Assembly: GCF_037042905.1 (NCBI RefSeq)
Contig: NC_087257.1
Coordinates: forward strand, 21,677,001 to 21,741,000
Reading direction: 5' to 3'
Length of the DNA: 64,000 bases
From: Lytechinus pictus
Lineage: Eukaryota > Echinodermata > Echinoidea > Temnopleuroida > Toxopneustidae
Positions 33,500 to 45,800 of the stretch are shown here, piece by piece. The translations under genes and the position numbers were made by a program. The notes beneath the pieces were generated by a model, which made no database searches, was not told the DNA's origin, and saw nothing but the letters and a program-made list of their open reading frames with translations. Numbering within the stretch: position 1 is the first letter of the stretch; every line of letters starts with the position of its first letter.

Positions 33500-33975
33500 A
33501 ATTGGGCTTTAGACAGTTGGTCTGCGTCTCAGTAAGTCTGATACCACATGGGCCAAGCCCATTTGGTCTTCTATCTATTCGGAGTAAGTGCGATTTGATC
33601 TTATAATCACTTATTCTAATTCTCATTCGTGGTCTAAATTCCACTTGTCTCCTAATTATTTTATTTTTTAATACTTTGTATCTGTATATCTATCTCGAGT
33701 CTATCTGTTCATGACGTACAATCACTAGCATCTTACTTTGACAAAATGACAATGTAGTTTATAAACAGTTCATATAACCATAGATAATAAATCATGTTAT
33801 CCCAAGTGATATTAGACGACATAGATATAACCTATCTGAAAAATAGACAAAGTTGTAAATGCGCAAAATGGCAATCAGACCCAATGAGTAATAGATAGAT
33901 TGTAGACAAAATAAGATAAGACCATATGGGGTGAGACCAAATGGAAATTAGACGAAACGGGAATAGACCAATTGG
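33500..33975. repeat. Degenerate AGACCAAATGG/AATTAGAC minisatellite or foldback
   Basis: The right half has variants such as AGACCAAATGGAAATTAGAC and AGACCAATTGGCAATTTAC at irregular ~20-bp spacing. The left half has the inverse sense (CCCATTTGGTCTTCTATC, GTGGTCTAAATTCC). Together they suggest a decayed palindromic array. Confidence 0.5.
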
Positions 33976-34380
33976 CAATTTACCTTTAAACTACACCTCC
34001 GTACATGCAGAGATCTTTTACACGACTAGTACAACTAAATGTTGGGAACGAGAGAGGAAGAACATGGAAATAGTATTGACGTGTTGCGTTTAAAAAAAAA
34101 TTCAATCAGATCTTAAAATCTGATCTGGCGACCATTTTCATGATTGTTGAGGACATTGTATTTCTAGAGAGAGGGAAAGGGGTTGCTATGAGGAACCACA
34201 TTGGTAATGTTCGACGGAAAAATGTCGGAGGAAAAAAATGGGACAAAAAGGAAAAGAAGAAAAGAAACTTAGATTAATCAGGAATGTATATAAATATAGA
34301 GAGTAGATAGAGGGAAGCGAAAGAGAAAATAATTATGTAGATATCAAAAGCCAGTGGAAAGATATGTCTACGAATGCGTG
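33976..34380. other. Non-coding stretch
   Basis: Purine-rich in the second half (34220-34330). No gene recognised. Confidence 0.4.
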
Positions 34381-34614
34381 CAAACTGCGGTGTTAAAACT
34401 GACACCAGTTGGTGTTAATAGAGGACCACACCCCGAGGTGTTAAAATTACACCCTAGAGATTGAACAGAACACCTATGAGTGTAAATGTTACAACCAAAG
34501 GTGTTGTAAAACACCTATAGGTGTAAAACTAACACCACCAATTTAACACCGGTGTAAAATAACTGGTGTGGTCCTCTATGTACACCATTTAACACCACAG
34601 TTTTTGCTGTGTGG
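34381..34614 (+). mobile_element. GTGTTA-rich MITE (copy 2, palindromic)
   Basis: The ends are inverted: CAAACTGCGGTGTTAAA on the left against TTTAACACCACAGTTTTTG on the right, with AGAGGACCACACC and GGTGTGGTCCTCT further in. The middle matches copy 1 at 30628-30830 in opposite orientation (GTTACAACCAAAGGTGTT). Confidence 0.75.
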
Positions 34615-37235
34615 ATGGTGCACTGCATGTCAAGGGGTGTTAATAAAAGGAAATGTTTGTGCGTTTGAGAGAGAGAGAGAGAGAGGGGGAAGAAAGAAAG
34701 AAATAGAACGAGGACATAGTGAAAGAGATGGATTTTTTAAAAGATTGATAAAAAGAGAGACGGGGAGGTTGAAAGAAATAGTCATCCGTGTCATATACTG
34801 TGTATGCAATGTCCCGTTCTTATTTTCTCTGAACTTTCGTCCATATCGCGGGCCACATTGCATTCTTGTGATTTGAACACAACAGTAAAAGCTTGCCACA
34901 TATACTGCCGCAAATATCCCGTCTGTGAAACCAGTAATTGCGTTTATCTGAATTGTTTGTACATTTTGTTCTACTAATAGTTTAATATATCAACATAAAT
35001 AGACAACACACGTTACACGTTTTCAAATTGAATAATAGTCCGTCTGAAAACATCTGACTTTTAGATAGAGGGCATTGCTTTTGAAAATGATACGATATTT
35101 CGTAGCATTTAGGCAATAACATTCTTAGCAAACATACTCGTCATGGAATATCTACAATTTCATTTTATATCGTTTTATTTCCATATTCATCAAATGATAA
35201 TCGATGCATCTGGATGAAGAGACGATATTTGTTAAATATGGACAAAGTAAATGCCGGTTTCTATGGGTTTTAACCGTACAGTGGAAGATTGCAATCGACA
35301 CCTGTTAAACTGCTTTTGCAGTCGTCGAGTTCATTATACCAATCTTTCTACCTCCATGATCATACATGATAGTTAATGTATATAGCTCCTTCTGTTATTT
35401 GGTGTATTTATTCATCCTACAAAACATAAAATGTCAATGGGATTGTGGTTATGTAAGAACAAAACACCTAAATTGATGTATTGTTTGGCAAAAAAAAACA
35501 TTGCGAATAAAATGCCTTGCTCATGGGGACGTGTACCTGCCATGCCGTGGATCGAAACTCCGACTTTGTATGTTAAGTTATTTTGTCACACGTCCCTCAA
35601 ACCATCTCCCTACCCCCTTTAAACCCATTCCTTCAGTCCACCTTGCTCGCCACCATCTCTATCGCACAATACGATCTCCAACCACTTCAGCCAATCTGTT
35701 CCTATAACATCGGTACTGCAGTGGGCCTTCCCGGGATGACATATGATCGCTATTAAATTAGTTTCTGGGATTTGGAAGGGGAGAGATCTCGTGTACAGAG
35801 ATGAATCCAATATTCATTTATCATTTGAAAGCAATTTAAGGCTTTCGAGGTCCCCTATTTCGCCGTTGTAAATCTGGGAAAAGGTTATCCCTCTGATGCT
35901 TTGTGGGATTGTTCAATTTATTTGTTGTACTTAGTAGACTCATTTTCTTGTCTGAGTGTGTCTTTGTCTTGAAAGCATTCACAAATCAAAGAAACTTTTC
36001 TTACATTTGGCATCATTATAATTTCTTATTGAAGTTCTGCTCAACCTTCTCAGACGGTCTTTCAAATCTTTAATTAAAATACATCTTCTCATAGATTTTC
36101 AAATAGTATCTTATACATTACCACTATTAATTACCTTGAGAATACCGTAATATTTTGAATTTATATTGTAATTCCTGTAAATTTCTTGATTGTTTTGTTA
36201 TATTCCTTATTTATTAATTTCATTGTTTTTTTTATTGTAAAACATCTGTCTTTTAAGCTGCGATCACATGTTTTTGATAAATCTTGAATCTTGAACTCGT
36301 AATATTGGCATTCATTCTCTTAATAAACAAACTTTTAATGACACCCTTTTCTTAATGACCCTCTACATTTTTTGAACGACCCAATGTTGTTATAATTTTT
36401 TTTGTTCTAAATAGGTAGCTCGTTAACCTGAACTTAAAATTCAAAGTTGTTATCAAACAAAGCATGCAAATATATGAAAAGGGTTACCTATTTCTCACGC
36501 ACTCATTTTCTACTTTTTAAAAATTGTCTTATTTATATTTATATTCATTTATTTATCAATTAATCTATTTTCATTATTAATTCTTTCATTATTCATACCA
36601 TGTGGTTAGAAATGATAAAAGGCAAGATGACTTTTGCCGACCTTTCCCCCTCAAAACACCACACTATAGTCGTGCACTTTCAGGTATAAATGCAATCGAT
36701 ATCCCTCATACATCAAACCCCCCGAATTCACCCCATGCGGACAACACCATGAATGTTGAATGTAGAAAACGAGTATTAAATGGCAATGTACGTAGTGGAT
36801 GATGTTTCTCTAACGGTTGCCGACATGGAAGACCCCCATGTCACTCGGGGAATAAAAGAGCTAACCCATGATTAGCCATTAGATTCACGTTTAAAGGTAT
36901 AGTATAGAAATAACGAATAGATATGAGTGCGATATTACAAAATATCATAATTATGAAGAGAAAGGGCGTTCATTTTTTATTCAACAAGACGAAGCTGGGT
37001 TATACCTCGTCACAATCGTCAATCGCTCATTCTGTATTTTCAATATTTACTCACTCTGAAAAATATCAATAAATCAGAATTCCGCATCTCATACTCATAT
37101 TGGACTGGCCTTGTACTAATTTTTCAATCTCTTGCTATATTTATTCTACCGTCATTCGTATTATATATCTTTCTAATGCAAACTTGTCATTACAACGTAA
37201 TATCACAGAAAGGTAATCTAAACACAAATTTTCTA
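34615..37235. other. Long non-coding stretch
   Basis: A GA microsatellite is at 34668-34685. A patch at about 35505-35580 (ATGCCTTGCTCATGGG, then GGATCGAAACTCC) may be a decayed SINE. The region 36000-36300 is T-rich and ends with an AAATCTTGAATCTTGAA-like repeat, reminiscent of a LINE 3' tail. No gene is supported. Confidence 0.4.
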
Positions 37236-37345
37236 GCGTCACAAATTCAGATTTATTCCATGTCTGGATTTATTCCATGTCAAAGATCGGCAGACCGAAT
37301 TAAATTCAGTTTATCGTCACAAATTCGGATTTATTCCATGTCTGC
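37236..37345. repeat. Short direct repeats of TTTATTCCATGTC
   Basis: GTCACAAATTCAGATTTATT at 37238 is repeated with one change at 37315, and TTTATTCCATGTC occurs three times. This is a small local duplication. Confidence 0.7.
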
Positions 37346-37677
37346 AATTAGTTGATGGACACATACTGAATAACTGATATGAAATTATGTGATTATTCTC
37401 AAGTAGTTCATTTAATGGTATTGTTAATCTTATATTTCCATGAAAACTTAATTGCTTTCACTTCACTTAATAATTTGTGAACTGTACATACTTGCTCCAG
37501 ATCCTATGTAAGGATTGAAAACACACAGAACTGACACTCTACACTTAATAAAGGTTCTGTATTAAAGAATTTACATGTTGCTTAATACGTGAAATTAGTC
37601 AAATGCAATCAGTAAATTAATATGGCAACCGTTAAGGCATAAACAGCCTGTCAGTTTAACATAATTCTTGAAAGAGT

Positions 37678-37853
37678 GCACTCTTAAATTGTTGGGTAAC
37701 ATACTGTCCACTGTGTTGGGTAATGTATGTTGGTAAAATATTTATATATTCTGGGCAATTATTATTCAATTTGGGCAGATTTTAACCAATAGTTGTGTGG
37801 ACAGTATGTTGCCCATGCAGGGTTGCCCAACTATTTTAAGAGTATGTATTTTT
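37678..37853. mobile_element. Foldback MITE with ACATACTGTCCAC arms
   Basis: CTCTTAAATTGTTGGGTAAC and ACATACTGTCCAC on the left are inverted on the right as GTGGACAGTATGT and GTTGCCCAACTATTTTAAGAG. The arms are about 40 bp and the loop about 90 bp. Confidence 0.65.
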
Positions 37854-38332
37854 AGAGTATTAAGGACAGGTCACTTTTTTATTTTATGAAGGTTTAATGC
37901 GGACATGCACTTTGAAACCCTCTGAAAGGAATAAATATTTAACTTATCTACGCAAGAGCATCGGGGCTCAGATGTTTCAAACTTAGTCAAGAGTATCATT
38001 CTGTTTTCTGCATCGATCGACTCTCGACTGGAAGCTATATGTTTGCTTCAAAAAAGAAATACTCTTGTACAGGTTTTGAAATTGTTTAAACATGGTAAAT
38101 TAATTTAAGCATTTTGGAAAACAATGTCGTGTTGAATGTAGTAACCATGTTAATTTTGATGCTATATTTCTTCCGCTCGCATTGCGTTAAAGCTGATACA
38201 TTTGAAATTATGGCAATCAATAATCGTGTATATGCTATGATCTCCTGGTGAACGCACGGATATTTTGAGAGCTCCCGATATTTCAACAAAAATTGGTGGA
38301 AATATCCCTTGAACTGTTGCATATTCCTGAAT

Positions 38333-39337
38333 ATGGATAGAGGAATGCGAGAGTACAATCTTAGGGCGCAGCAGAAAGGAAAATCTCAATCTAATGCCGC
38401 AACTAAGAGCAAAAACAGTGAGGTAAATACTACCGATAGTGAACAGTCCACCACTACCACTACAGGCGCCATGACAGGTGACACGTCATTGCACGAGGAA
38501 CGCAGCGCTCAGGGAGCAGCCATGATACCTCCGGAACTCGTTTCTTTTATGCTGGAGTCAAGGGCTTCATTCACACAATTAAACGGTAAGCTGGATAAAT
38601 TTATGGAAGAAATGTATACTATGAAAGCAGATCTCGCTAATACTAATCAAAAGGTATCAGATCTTGAAACGGGTCTTACTTTTACTTCTGATAAAGTTTC
38701 AAGTATTGAAAACACTTATCTTCCCCAGTTGCGTTCCCAAATCCTCAAGAAAATAGAAGAACTTGATGAAAAACTAATACTGAGTGAAATCCACGATAGG
38801 AAATCTAACTTGCTCATTTACGGAGTTCAACAAAGAAATGAGAAGGAAAACACCTACGATGTAGTGCATGAAGTGTTTGTTCATTTTATGGGAATATCAA
38901 AGGAAGAAGCGTCCCGGATCCCGCTTGTTAACGCACACAGGCTACCCTCTTCCACCCGTGGAGTTGCAGAATCTCAACGTCAACCCCCAGCAATCATTGT
39001 CAGATTCGTCAGGATGATTGACCGTGATCGTTTGTTGTATGGATTTGAGCGACGACCACGTCAACACTCACCGACATCTACCCAGCAGCCCAACCCACAG
39101 CCTCAATCTTCCCCCTACAGTAAAGTTACCATACGCACCGATTTGCCCCCGAAAATGAAAAAGGAGAGGGGTAGATTGGCCTCAATCGCGTATTCACTAC
39201 GAAAAAAGGATCATGTGGCTACGAGAATCAAAATTATTGGATCGAAAGTGATTCTTCAAACACGCAAATTCTCGAGGAGTGCTGGAGCAACCCCAGAGAG
39301 CTGGTCTGTTTGGTCCGATCCCGGTAGCGAAAAGTAG
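38333..39337 (+). CDS. LINE ORF1 protein, L1-type RNA-binding (Transposase_22-like)
   Basis: It starts at ATG 38333; the upstream in-frame TTG at 38309 is not needed. The product has 334 residues. An N-terminal Ser/Thr-rich, disordered-looking part is followed by a predicted coiled coil at about residues 80-155 (heptad-like LETGLTFTSDKVSSIENTY, then ILKKIEELDEKL). An RRM-like domain follows, with IHDRKSNLLIYGV near residue 153-165, the hallmark start of L1 ORF1p. A Pro/Gln/Ser-rich insertion is at about 240-262, and a basic C-terminal domain then begins VTIRTDLPPKMKKERG. It probably forms a trimeric nucleic-acid chaperone coating the element's RNA. The frame is intact. Confidence 0.82.
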   Translation: MDRGMREYNLRAQQKGKSQSNAATKSKNSEVNTTDSEQSTTTTTGAMTGDTSLHEERSAQGAAMIPPELVSFMLESRASFTQLNGKLDKFMEEMYTMKADLANTNQKVSDLETGLTFTSDKVSSIENTYLPQLRSQILKKIEELDEKLILSEIHDRKSNLLIYGVQQRNEKENTYDVVHEVFVHFMGISKEEASRIPLVNAHRLPSSTRGVAESQRQPPAIIVRFVRMIDRDRLLYGFERRPRQHSPTSTQQPNPQPQSSPYSKVTIRTDLPPKMKKERGRLASIAYSLRKKDHVATRIKIIGSKVILQTRKFSRSAGATPESWSVWSDPGSEK

Positions 39338-42300
39338 TGATGTTTGCAAGTGTCAAAGAAATGTTTCAGAAGCAAAAGTGAAGAAAACAGCTCACTGTTG
39401 GAAAAAAAATCAATGAAATAATACTAAAATGAAATATGTACTTGAACAGTGAAGAGTGTATTCACACAACATCGATACATGAGATAAAACATCGGTCAGG
39501 CGATGTAATTATTCCTTTTTTAAAAAAAGAAGATGTATCCTTTAGGGCATTTTTTTTGTTTTTGTTATACTTCCTTTCTTTTTAAGTTGCTTTATAATCA
39601 AAATGGTTTGTTAAATGGATAACTAAGACGGCAAAATTTTGCAGATGATAAAAGTATGAAATTAGTATCTATTGAAAGAAAATGATGGAAGGATAAAGTA
39701 AGGTAAAGCTGCTTGTCACTTTTCTTTTTCTTTATATTCATAAACAACTTTAATCTTTATATGATTGACTTGTGTATTTATAACTAGAGCAAATGTTAAT
39801 AAGCATCTACCAACAAGCCATTAGAAAGAAATGTTGGAAAAGATGAAATTGTAGAATACAATGGAACAGAATGATACATATTTTTCTTCAAATTGAAAGT
39901 GCCTTTCACTCTTTCATTTTTATTTTTTGTATTTTTTTTTTCTTACGGAACCAGATGTGAAAGGGTGAGAAATTTAATGAAATTTTAGCCAAACAATGAA
40001 TTAAAAAAAGTGAAAAAAAAAATTGGCATCAAAAATAGTTTTAAATCAAATAATTGAATTTGGTAGCATGTCTTTATTAAAAAGAAGTGAAAGAACGATT
40101 AGGAAGGATTGAATAAGTTGAAATAGAATTTTTTTAAATATATCTTTCAACCGAATGTCCTTTACTTTGTATCACGAACATTTTAATGAACATTACCTGT
40201 AGAATGTGGCTCCAGTGTTCATATATCTAAAAAGTTGCTGCAAATAATCGTAAGTGTTGAAAAGGAAATGTTCAGAATGAAGTGATTGAAAGATTTAAAT
40301 GAAGAAAGGGCAGAAAGAAATGAAACAGAAGGAGAATACATTTAGACTCTTCAAATGGAAAGCCCTTCACGTTTCTTCTTTTTCTTTAAAGTATAATCAG
40401 TACCTGAAGTCATGGACCTATAGGTCCATGCTGAAGTGAAGTATAATGGTTGCATTGTTTATCTAATTTTTTTTTTGAGCAAGCAATCATTAATATTCAA
40501 CTGAAAGATCACGTTAGAAAGAAATGATAGAAAGATGACGGAATGAGAAGAGGTTTTTTTTTTTTTTTTTTCTTCGATTGAAAGACCTTCACTTGTCTTT
40601 TAGGTTTTCTTTTTTTTTTTTCTTTTTCTTTTTGTGAAAGAGGGAAGGAAAATCGTTAAAGATGTTTACAATGACTGATTACAATACTCAAAGCTGAAGC
40701 AAAGAACTATAAAAGTATGACAGCAAGTCATCAATAGAAAATTATAGAAATCGAGGAATGGATGGAATGGAATAAAATGTTTACTAAAAGAGTTGTTTTG
40801 ACATCAAGTCATTTCTAGAAAGAAGTTGATGAAAAGATAGAGAAAGGGTTTAACTGATAAAAAAGAAATCACTTCAGGCTGAAAATTTTACCTCTTACTT
40901 TTCTGTTGCTGTGGGGTTTTTTTTCTTTTTTTTCTTACTTTTGTGTTTTTTATGGCTTAGCTGTATAAAATGTATAAAATGTTGACCTGGGTACAGTGTA
41001 ACTTGCAGTTGTAAGTGGTAAAGAAGGGAAGTGTGGATGAAGGAAAGATGAAATGATAAGAAACAGAAGTAGAATGCATTCAGAGTCTTCAAAAGGAAAG
41101 TCTTTCGCTTTTCTTTTCCTTTTTTTTTTGTGGATAAAATAACTTCAAAAATGTGTAAAATGCTTGAATTTGGTATAAAAAATTTAAACAAATAATAATA
41201 ATAAACATTCAGCTGCAAGTAATTAGAAAGAAATGATGGGAAGGGGAAGAAAAGATAGGATGGAAATCAGACAATGACTCTTCCAATTGAAACTCCTTCT
41301 TTTTCTTTTTTCTGGTCGTTTGATGATGATATGTAAAGCTGAAGCAAATAAAAGTATCTGACAGCAAGTAAGGGAAACTTTTGGAAATCAAGGAAAGGAC
41401 GGAATGAGATTTAACAAAGGGAAGATAGTTTTTTTTTTGTTGTTGAAGTCTGAAAAATGATTCCTCACTTTTCAGTTAGCTTTTTTCTGTAATGTTTTAA
41501 ACGACAGTTATGAATAAGTCAGGAGAATATAGTTAATTTGGGCAATGGATTTAATTGAAACAGAGTAAGAAGACAGAAAATCCTTCCCTCTCCTCTCGCT
41601 GGTATTTAAAATGTATAAGCTGTATATTGAGTATAGGATTATGGAAATGTGGACTTGGATACAGAGTATCTAAAAGAAAGTGATGCAAAATATAATAAGA
41701 CATTTAAAAGCAAGTATTTAAGAAGGAAGTAATAGAAAAGAAAAGATGAAGAGAGTGTGACATGTAATGAAACATAGGGGAATGTAGATTCTGTAAACGG
41801 ATAATCCCTCTTTTCTTTTATTTTTTATTTTCGATATCTGTAAAAGGTATACAAAATGGCTGATTTGGGGTTCTTTTAAAGCTGAAGCAAATAGGAAGGT
41901 ATTATAAAGAATTCGTGAAAAGAAAAATTGTATAAAGGATGGGAAGGAAATGAAACAATGAAAACTTTCTTTCAGATTGGACGTCCTTCTTCATGTTCTT
42001 CACTTTGAAAAGAAGGGTTAACGACATGAAGCAGAGTTGGAAGAGTTTTTTTTTTTTTTTTTTTTTTCCTGTTTGGTTTTTGTTTTGTCAATGATGAGCA
42101 TATGTATGTTAAATCATTTTGAGTACAATGCTGGTTTTGGGACAAGTAATTTTAAATGTGAACTCTGGCGTGTCTTTAAAATGTATGTTTGTTAAGGATT
42201 GCTTGGTATCCCTCATTTTGTTGAGGTTTGAGGATGGACGAAAGGTTTTGCACATAACGATATTACAGATAATGCTGTCGTATTTAATCAGATGTAACAG

Positions 42301-42878
42301 GTGCAAAGTCCGGTAAATTATTTTATTTGTGAGGTTCTCATGCATCTGATTGAGAATATCAATGGGAAATTAGAATGTAGTTTCCCCGTTGGTGTCTCTT
42401 TTTTTATATTCATTTTCTATGCATTTCTACAAGGTGCAATTACAATGAAGACAGAATGTTGGAAAAGCTTAGAGATGGAAGATTTCATTCTCCTCTCCTT
42501 TATTATTTGTTTTCCTTTATTTTCTTTTTATATTGGATCATCTTTGTTAGCGTTTGATGATTTGCAAGCATTACTACTTTTCTTTATTTTGTTCGTAAAG
42601 GGTTATTATGTTTTACTTGGAAAATATTTCCTAACGAATTTGTTAAATGTGAATTGGAAGGGAGCTCTCTCTATGTTTAAGGCTATTTTTAAGTATGTGT
42701 GTTCTTTACATGGGTCTGTGCTTTTTGATGAATAGTGTAATTGTGTTTCGATTGGCATGTACTTGGTGTTGGGTGTATGCGTGTGTCTGTAAATGGGAGT
42801 GTCTTTGGTGTGGTCCAGTGAATGTGAGTGATTGTTGTTTGAAGCGTGGTTATGCCTGTTCACATTTAAATCTGTTAC
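39338..42878 (+). repeat. 3.5-kb inter-ORF region of degenerate repeated modules
   Basis: About ten loosely related modules of roughly 150-350 bp follow one another. Recurring landmarks are GCTGAAGCAAA (40690, 41339, 41880), TTAGAAAGAAATGATGG-like (39820, 40533, 41222), GGAATGAAAC-like, TCTTCAAATGGAAAG-like (40350, 41087, 41284) and a T/C-rich run near TTTTCTTTT. No ORF resembling a retroelement protein spans it. A 144-codon hydrophobic ORF (42301-42735, non-ATG start; ATG at 42340) sits just before ORF2, and another ORF (42695-42931) overlaps ORF2's start. Neither is recognised. The region could be an expanded spacer, a fused 5' UTR of a second element, or a decayed nested repeat. Confidence 0.65.
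42301..42735 (+). CDS. Hypothetical hydrophobic ORF upstream of LINE ORF2
   Basis: This open frame of 144 codons is Phe/Leu-rich, with two likely membrane-spanning stretches (for example LLSFIICFPLFSFYIGSSLL). The first ATG is at 42340. T-rich DNA on the plus strand would produce such composition by chance. Its proximity to ORF2 is the only argument for relevance. Confidence 0.2.
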   Translation: MQSPVNYFICEVLMHLIENINGKLECSFPVGVSFFIFIFYAFLQGAITMKTECWKSLEMEDFILLSFIICFPLFSFYIGSSLLAFDDLQALLLFFILFVKGYYVLLGKYFLTNLLNVNWKGALSMFKAIFKYVCSLHGSVLFDE

Positions 42879-45800
42879 TTGGTCAGTTTCATTTGCATAT
42901 TTTTCGGGATAGGGTGTTTAGGCTTCAATAGTAGGTCGTATTTTACTTTATTAACTTTAAATGTCAGAGGGCTAAGAGATAGAATTAAAAGGAAGAACAT
43001 TTTTGAATTTTGCAGAGATAAAGGCAGTAACATAGTATTTTTACAGGAAACATATAGTACGGTAGAGGTGGAAGAAAAATGGAAATCAGAGTGGAGTGGT
43101 CAATTACTGTTCAGTCACGGAACAAATCATAGTAAAGGTGTTTTAGTTTTGATTTCTCCAAATATAAATATGAAAATTAAAAATGTGAGTATTGGCGAAA
43201 ATGGAAGATATATTATAATGAAATTAGAATATCAGCAATCTACTTTTTTACTAGTAAATTGTTACTTTCCCACCAGGGATAAAGAAAAGATGCAAATTGA
43301 ATTTTTAGATGAATTGGAAAATTGTATTTCAAAGCTTTATAGTTCCGGAGATACAATAATTTTAGGAGGAGATTTTAATATGATAATGAATGGGGATTTG
43401 GATTATATGGGGCCTCGAAAGCCTATAAAAAACAAATTTAACGAAAAGTTCGAAGACCTCCTGGACAGATTATTTTTAGTAGATATATGGAGAAAAAAGA
43501 ATCCAGAAAAAAAACAATTCACATTTAGACAAAAGTGGCCGGTCGTTCAGAGTCGGTTGGATTATTGGTTCCTTTCCTCTACATTACAGGATTCCGTTAA
43601 CTGTTGTGATATTTTGACATCAATTACACCAGATCACTCAGGTGTACTGCTTCAATTACGTAACTTTGTAAATGCTCCAGACTTTGGAAATTCTTATTGG
43701 AAATTCAATAACAGTTTGTGCGTAGATCAAGAATTTGTTAGGATGTTTAAAGATAAAGTAGTTGCATTAAAAGCAGAATGGATTCCAAAAATAAAGGACA
43801 AATTACTGTTATGGGATTTTTTGAAAATGAAAATGAGACAGTTTATTAATACATATACAAAAGAAAAGGCAAAGGTCAGAAAAAATGAAATTAAAAAAAT
43901 AGAGAAAGAAATAGAAGAATTAGAAAATAAACTTTTGTCTCAGCCATTGAGAAATATAATTGATGACATTGATGAGAAAAAATCTAATTTGAACAAGTTA
44001 TATGATTATAGTCGACAAGGTTTAAAAATTCGGTCAAGGGCAGTTTGGTTTGAGGAAGGAGAACAAAAAACACAATATTTTGAACAGTTATTGAAGTCTA
44101 ATAAACGGAAAAGTGTGATAAAAGAATTATATGATGACGATGATCACATCATTAAGGATAGAAAGGAAATATTGAAGAAGATTGGAACGTATTATGAAAA
44201 CTTATACTCATTGAGTGAAGCTATTGTTAATGAAAATTCTTTGTTCCTTAAGGATATTCCTCAATTAAGTAAAGAAAGTTGTAATATATGTGAAGGTAGA
44301 ATAAGTATTCATGAATGTTTAAATGTTTTAAAAGAAATGAAATATAATAAATCCCCTGGTAACGATGGTTTTACGGTAGAGTTTTATTATACTTTTTGGA
44401 ATTTATTAGGGGGACTTTTGGTAGATGTTTTAAATGAAACATATGAAAGGGGAAAACTGACAACCTCACAAAAGCAAGGTGTGATAACGTTATTGGAAAA
44501 AAAAGATAAAGATCCATTATATGTCCAAAATTTTAGACCAATTACACTTTTAAATGTGGATTACAAAATATTGTCAAAGGTTTTAGCAAAAAGATTAAAA
44601 GGTATACTAAATGAGATAATTCACAATGATCAAGTTGGCTATGTAAAAGATAGAAACATTGGGGATGGTGTAAGATTAATAGATGATATGTTATATCAAT
44701 CTAATTTCAAAAATATTGGATATTTAATCACTGTTGATTTTGAAAAGGCCTTTGATTCTGTTTCACATGATTTTCTTTTTAAGATCCTTAAACTATTTGG
44801 ATTTGGGCACTCATTCTGTTCGTGGGTCCGTGTTTTATACTCGGATATTACTAGTAGTGTTATGAATGGGGGGTTTTCTTCCGGTTATTTTAATATAAAG
44901 CGAGGGGTAAGACAGGGGGATCCCCTCTCCCCATATTTGTTTCTGCTCTGTATTGAAATACTTGCTCTGGCAATAAGGAAAGACAGACAGGTTGAAGGAA
45001 TTCAATTTCAGAACCGTGAAATAAAGCAAATTTTGTATGCTGATGATATATCATTGTTTGTTAAAAATACACACTCTTTAGATCGTCTTCAATACCTTTT
45101 TGAAGAATTCGAGAAAATTAGTGGTCTAAAAATAAACAAAGGAAAAACTAATATTTTGTGGATGGGTCGGGATAATGACAGACCTCAGACACAGTTGTTT
45201 GGGAATTTTGTTCAGCATATTAAAATTTTAGGTGTTTACTTTTCTCTTAATGTTATAATAAAAGAAGACATGAATTACAAAGAAATACTTAGTAAAATAA
45301 AAAGACTGTTGGGATGGTGGAAACAAAGGGATCTCACACTTATGGGGAAAATTCACTTGTTAAAAACATATGCATTGTCAAGGCTAAACTTTGTTTCGTC
45401 ACTAATAGTGGTTCCTCAGTGGTTGTATGCTGAGGTTGAAAAGATCACATTTGAATTTTTATGGTCCGGAAAAGATCGGATAAAGAGAATTATAATGTAC
45501 CAGGATTACTCACAAGGGGGTTTAAAAATGATGAATTTTAAGTTGTTTGTAAAGTCTCAACGTTTAATGTGGCTTAAGCGATTAATTTACGGAGAACGAG
45601 ATGCAGGATGGAAATTGTATTTTGATTTTTGTTTTCGATCAGTTGGGGGGAGATTTCTGTTTCTATGTGACTTTGACACTTCAAAATTAAATATAAAAAT
45701 GCCCCCATTTTATTCAGAAATGATGAAGGCTTGGCAAGACTTAAGGAGATTTCGTTATTCTGAAGAGGAGGTTAACCCTATTATATTCAATAATCAACAT

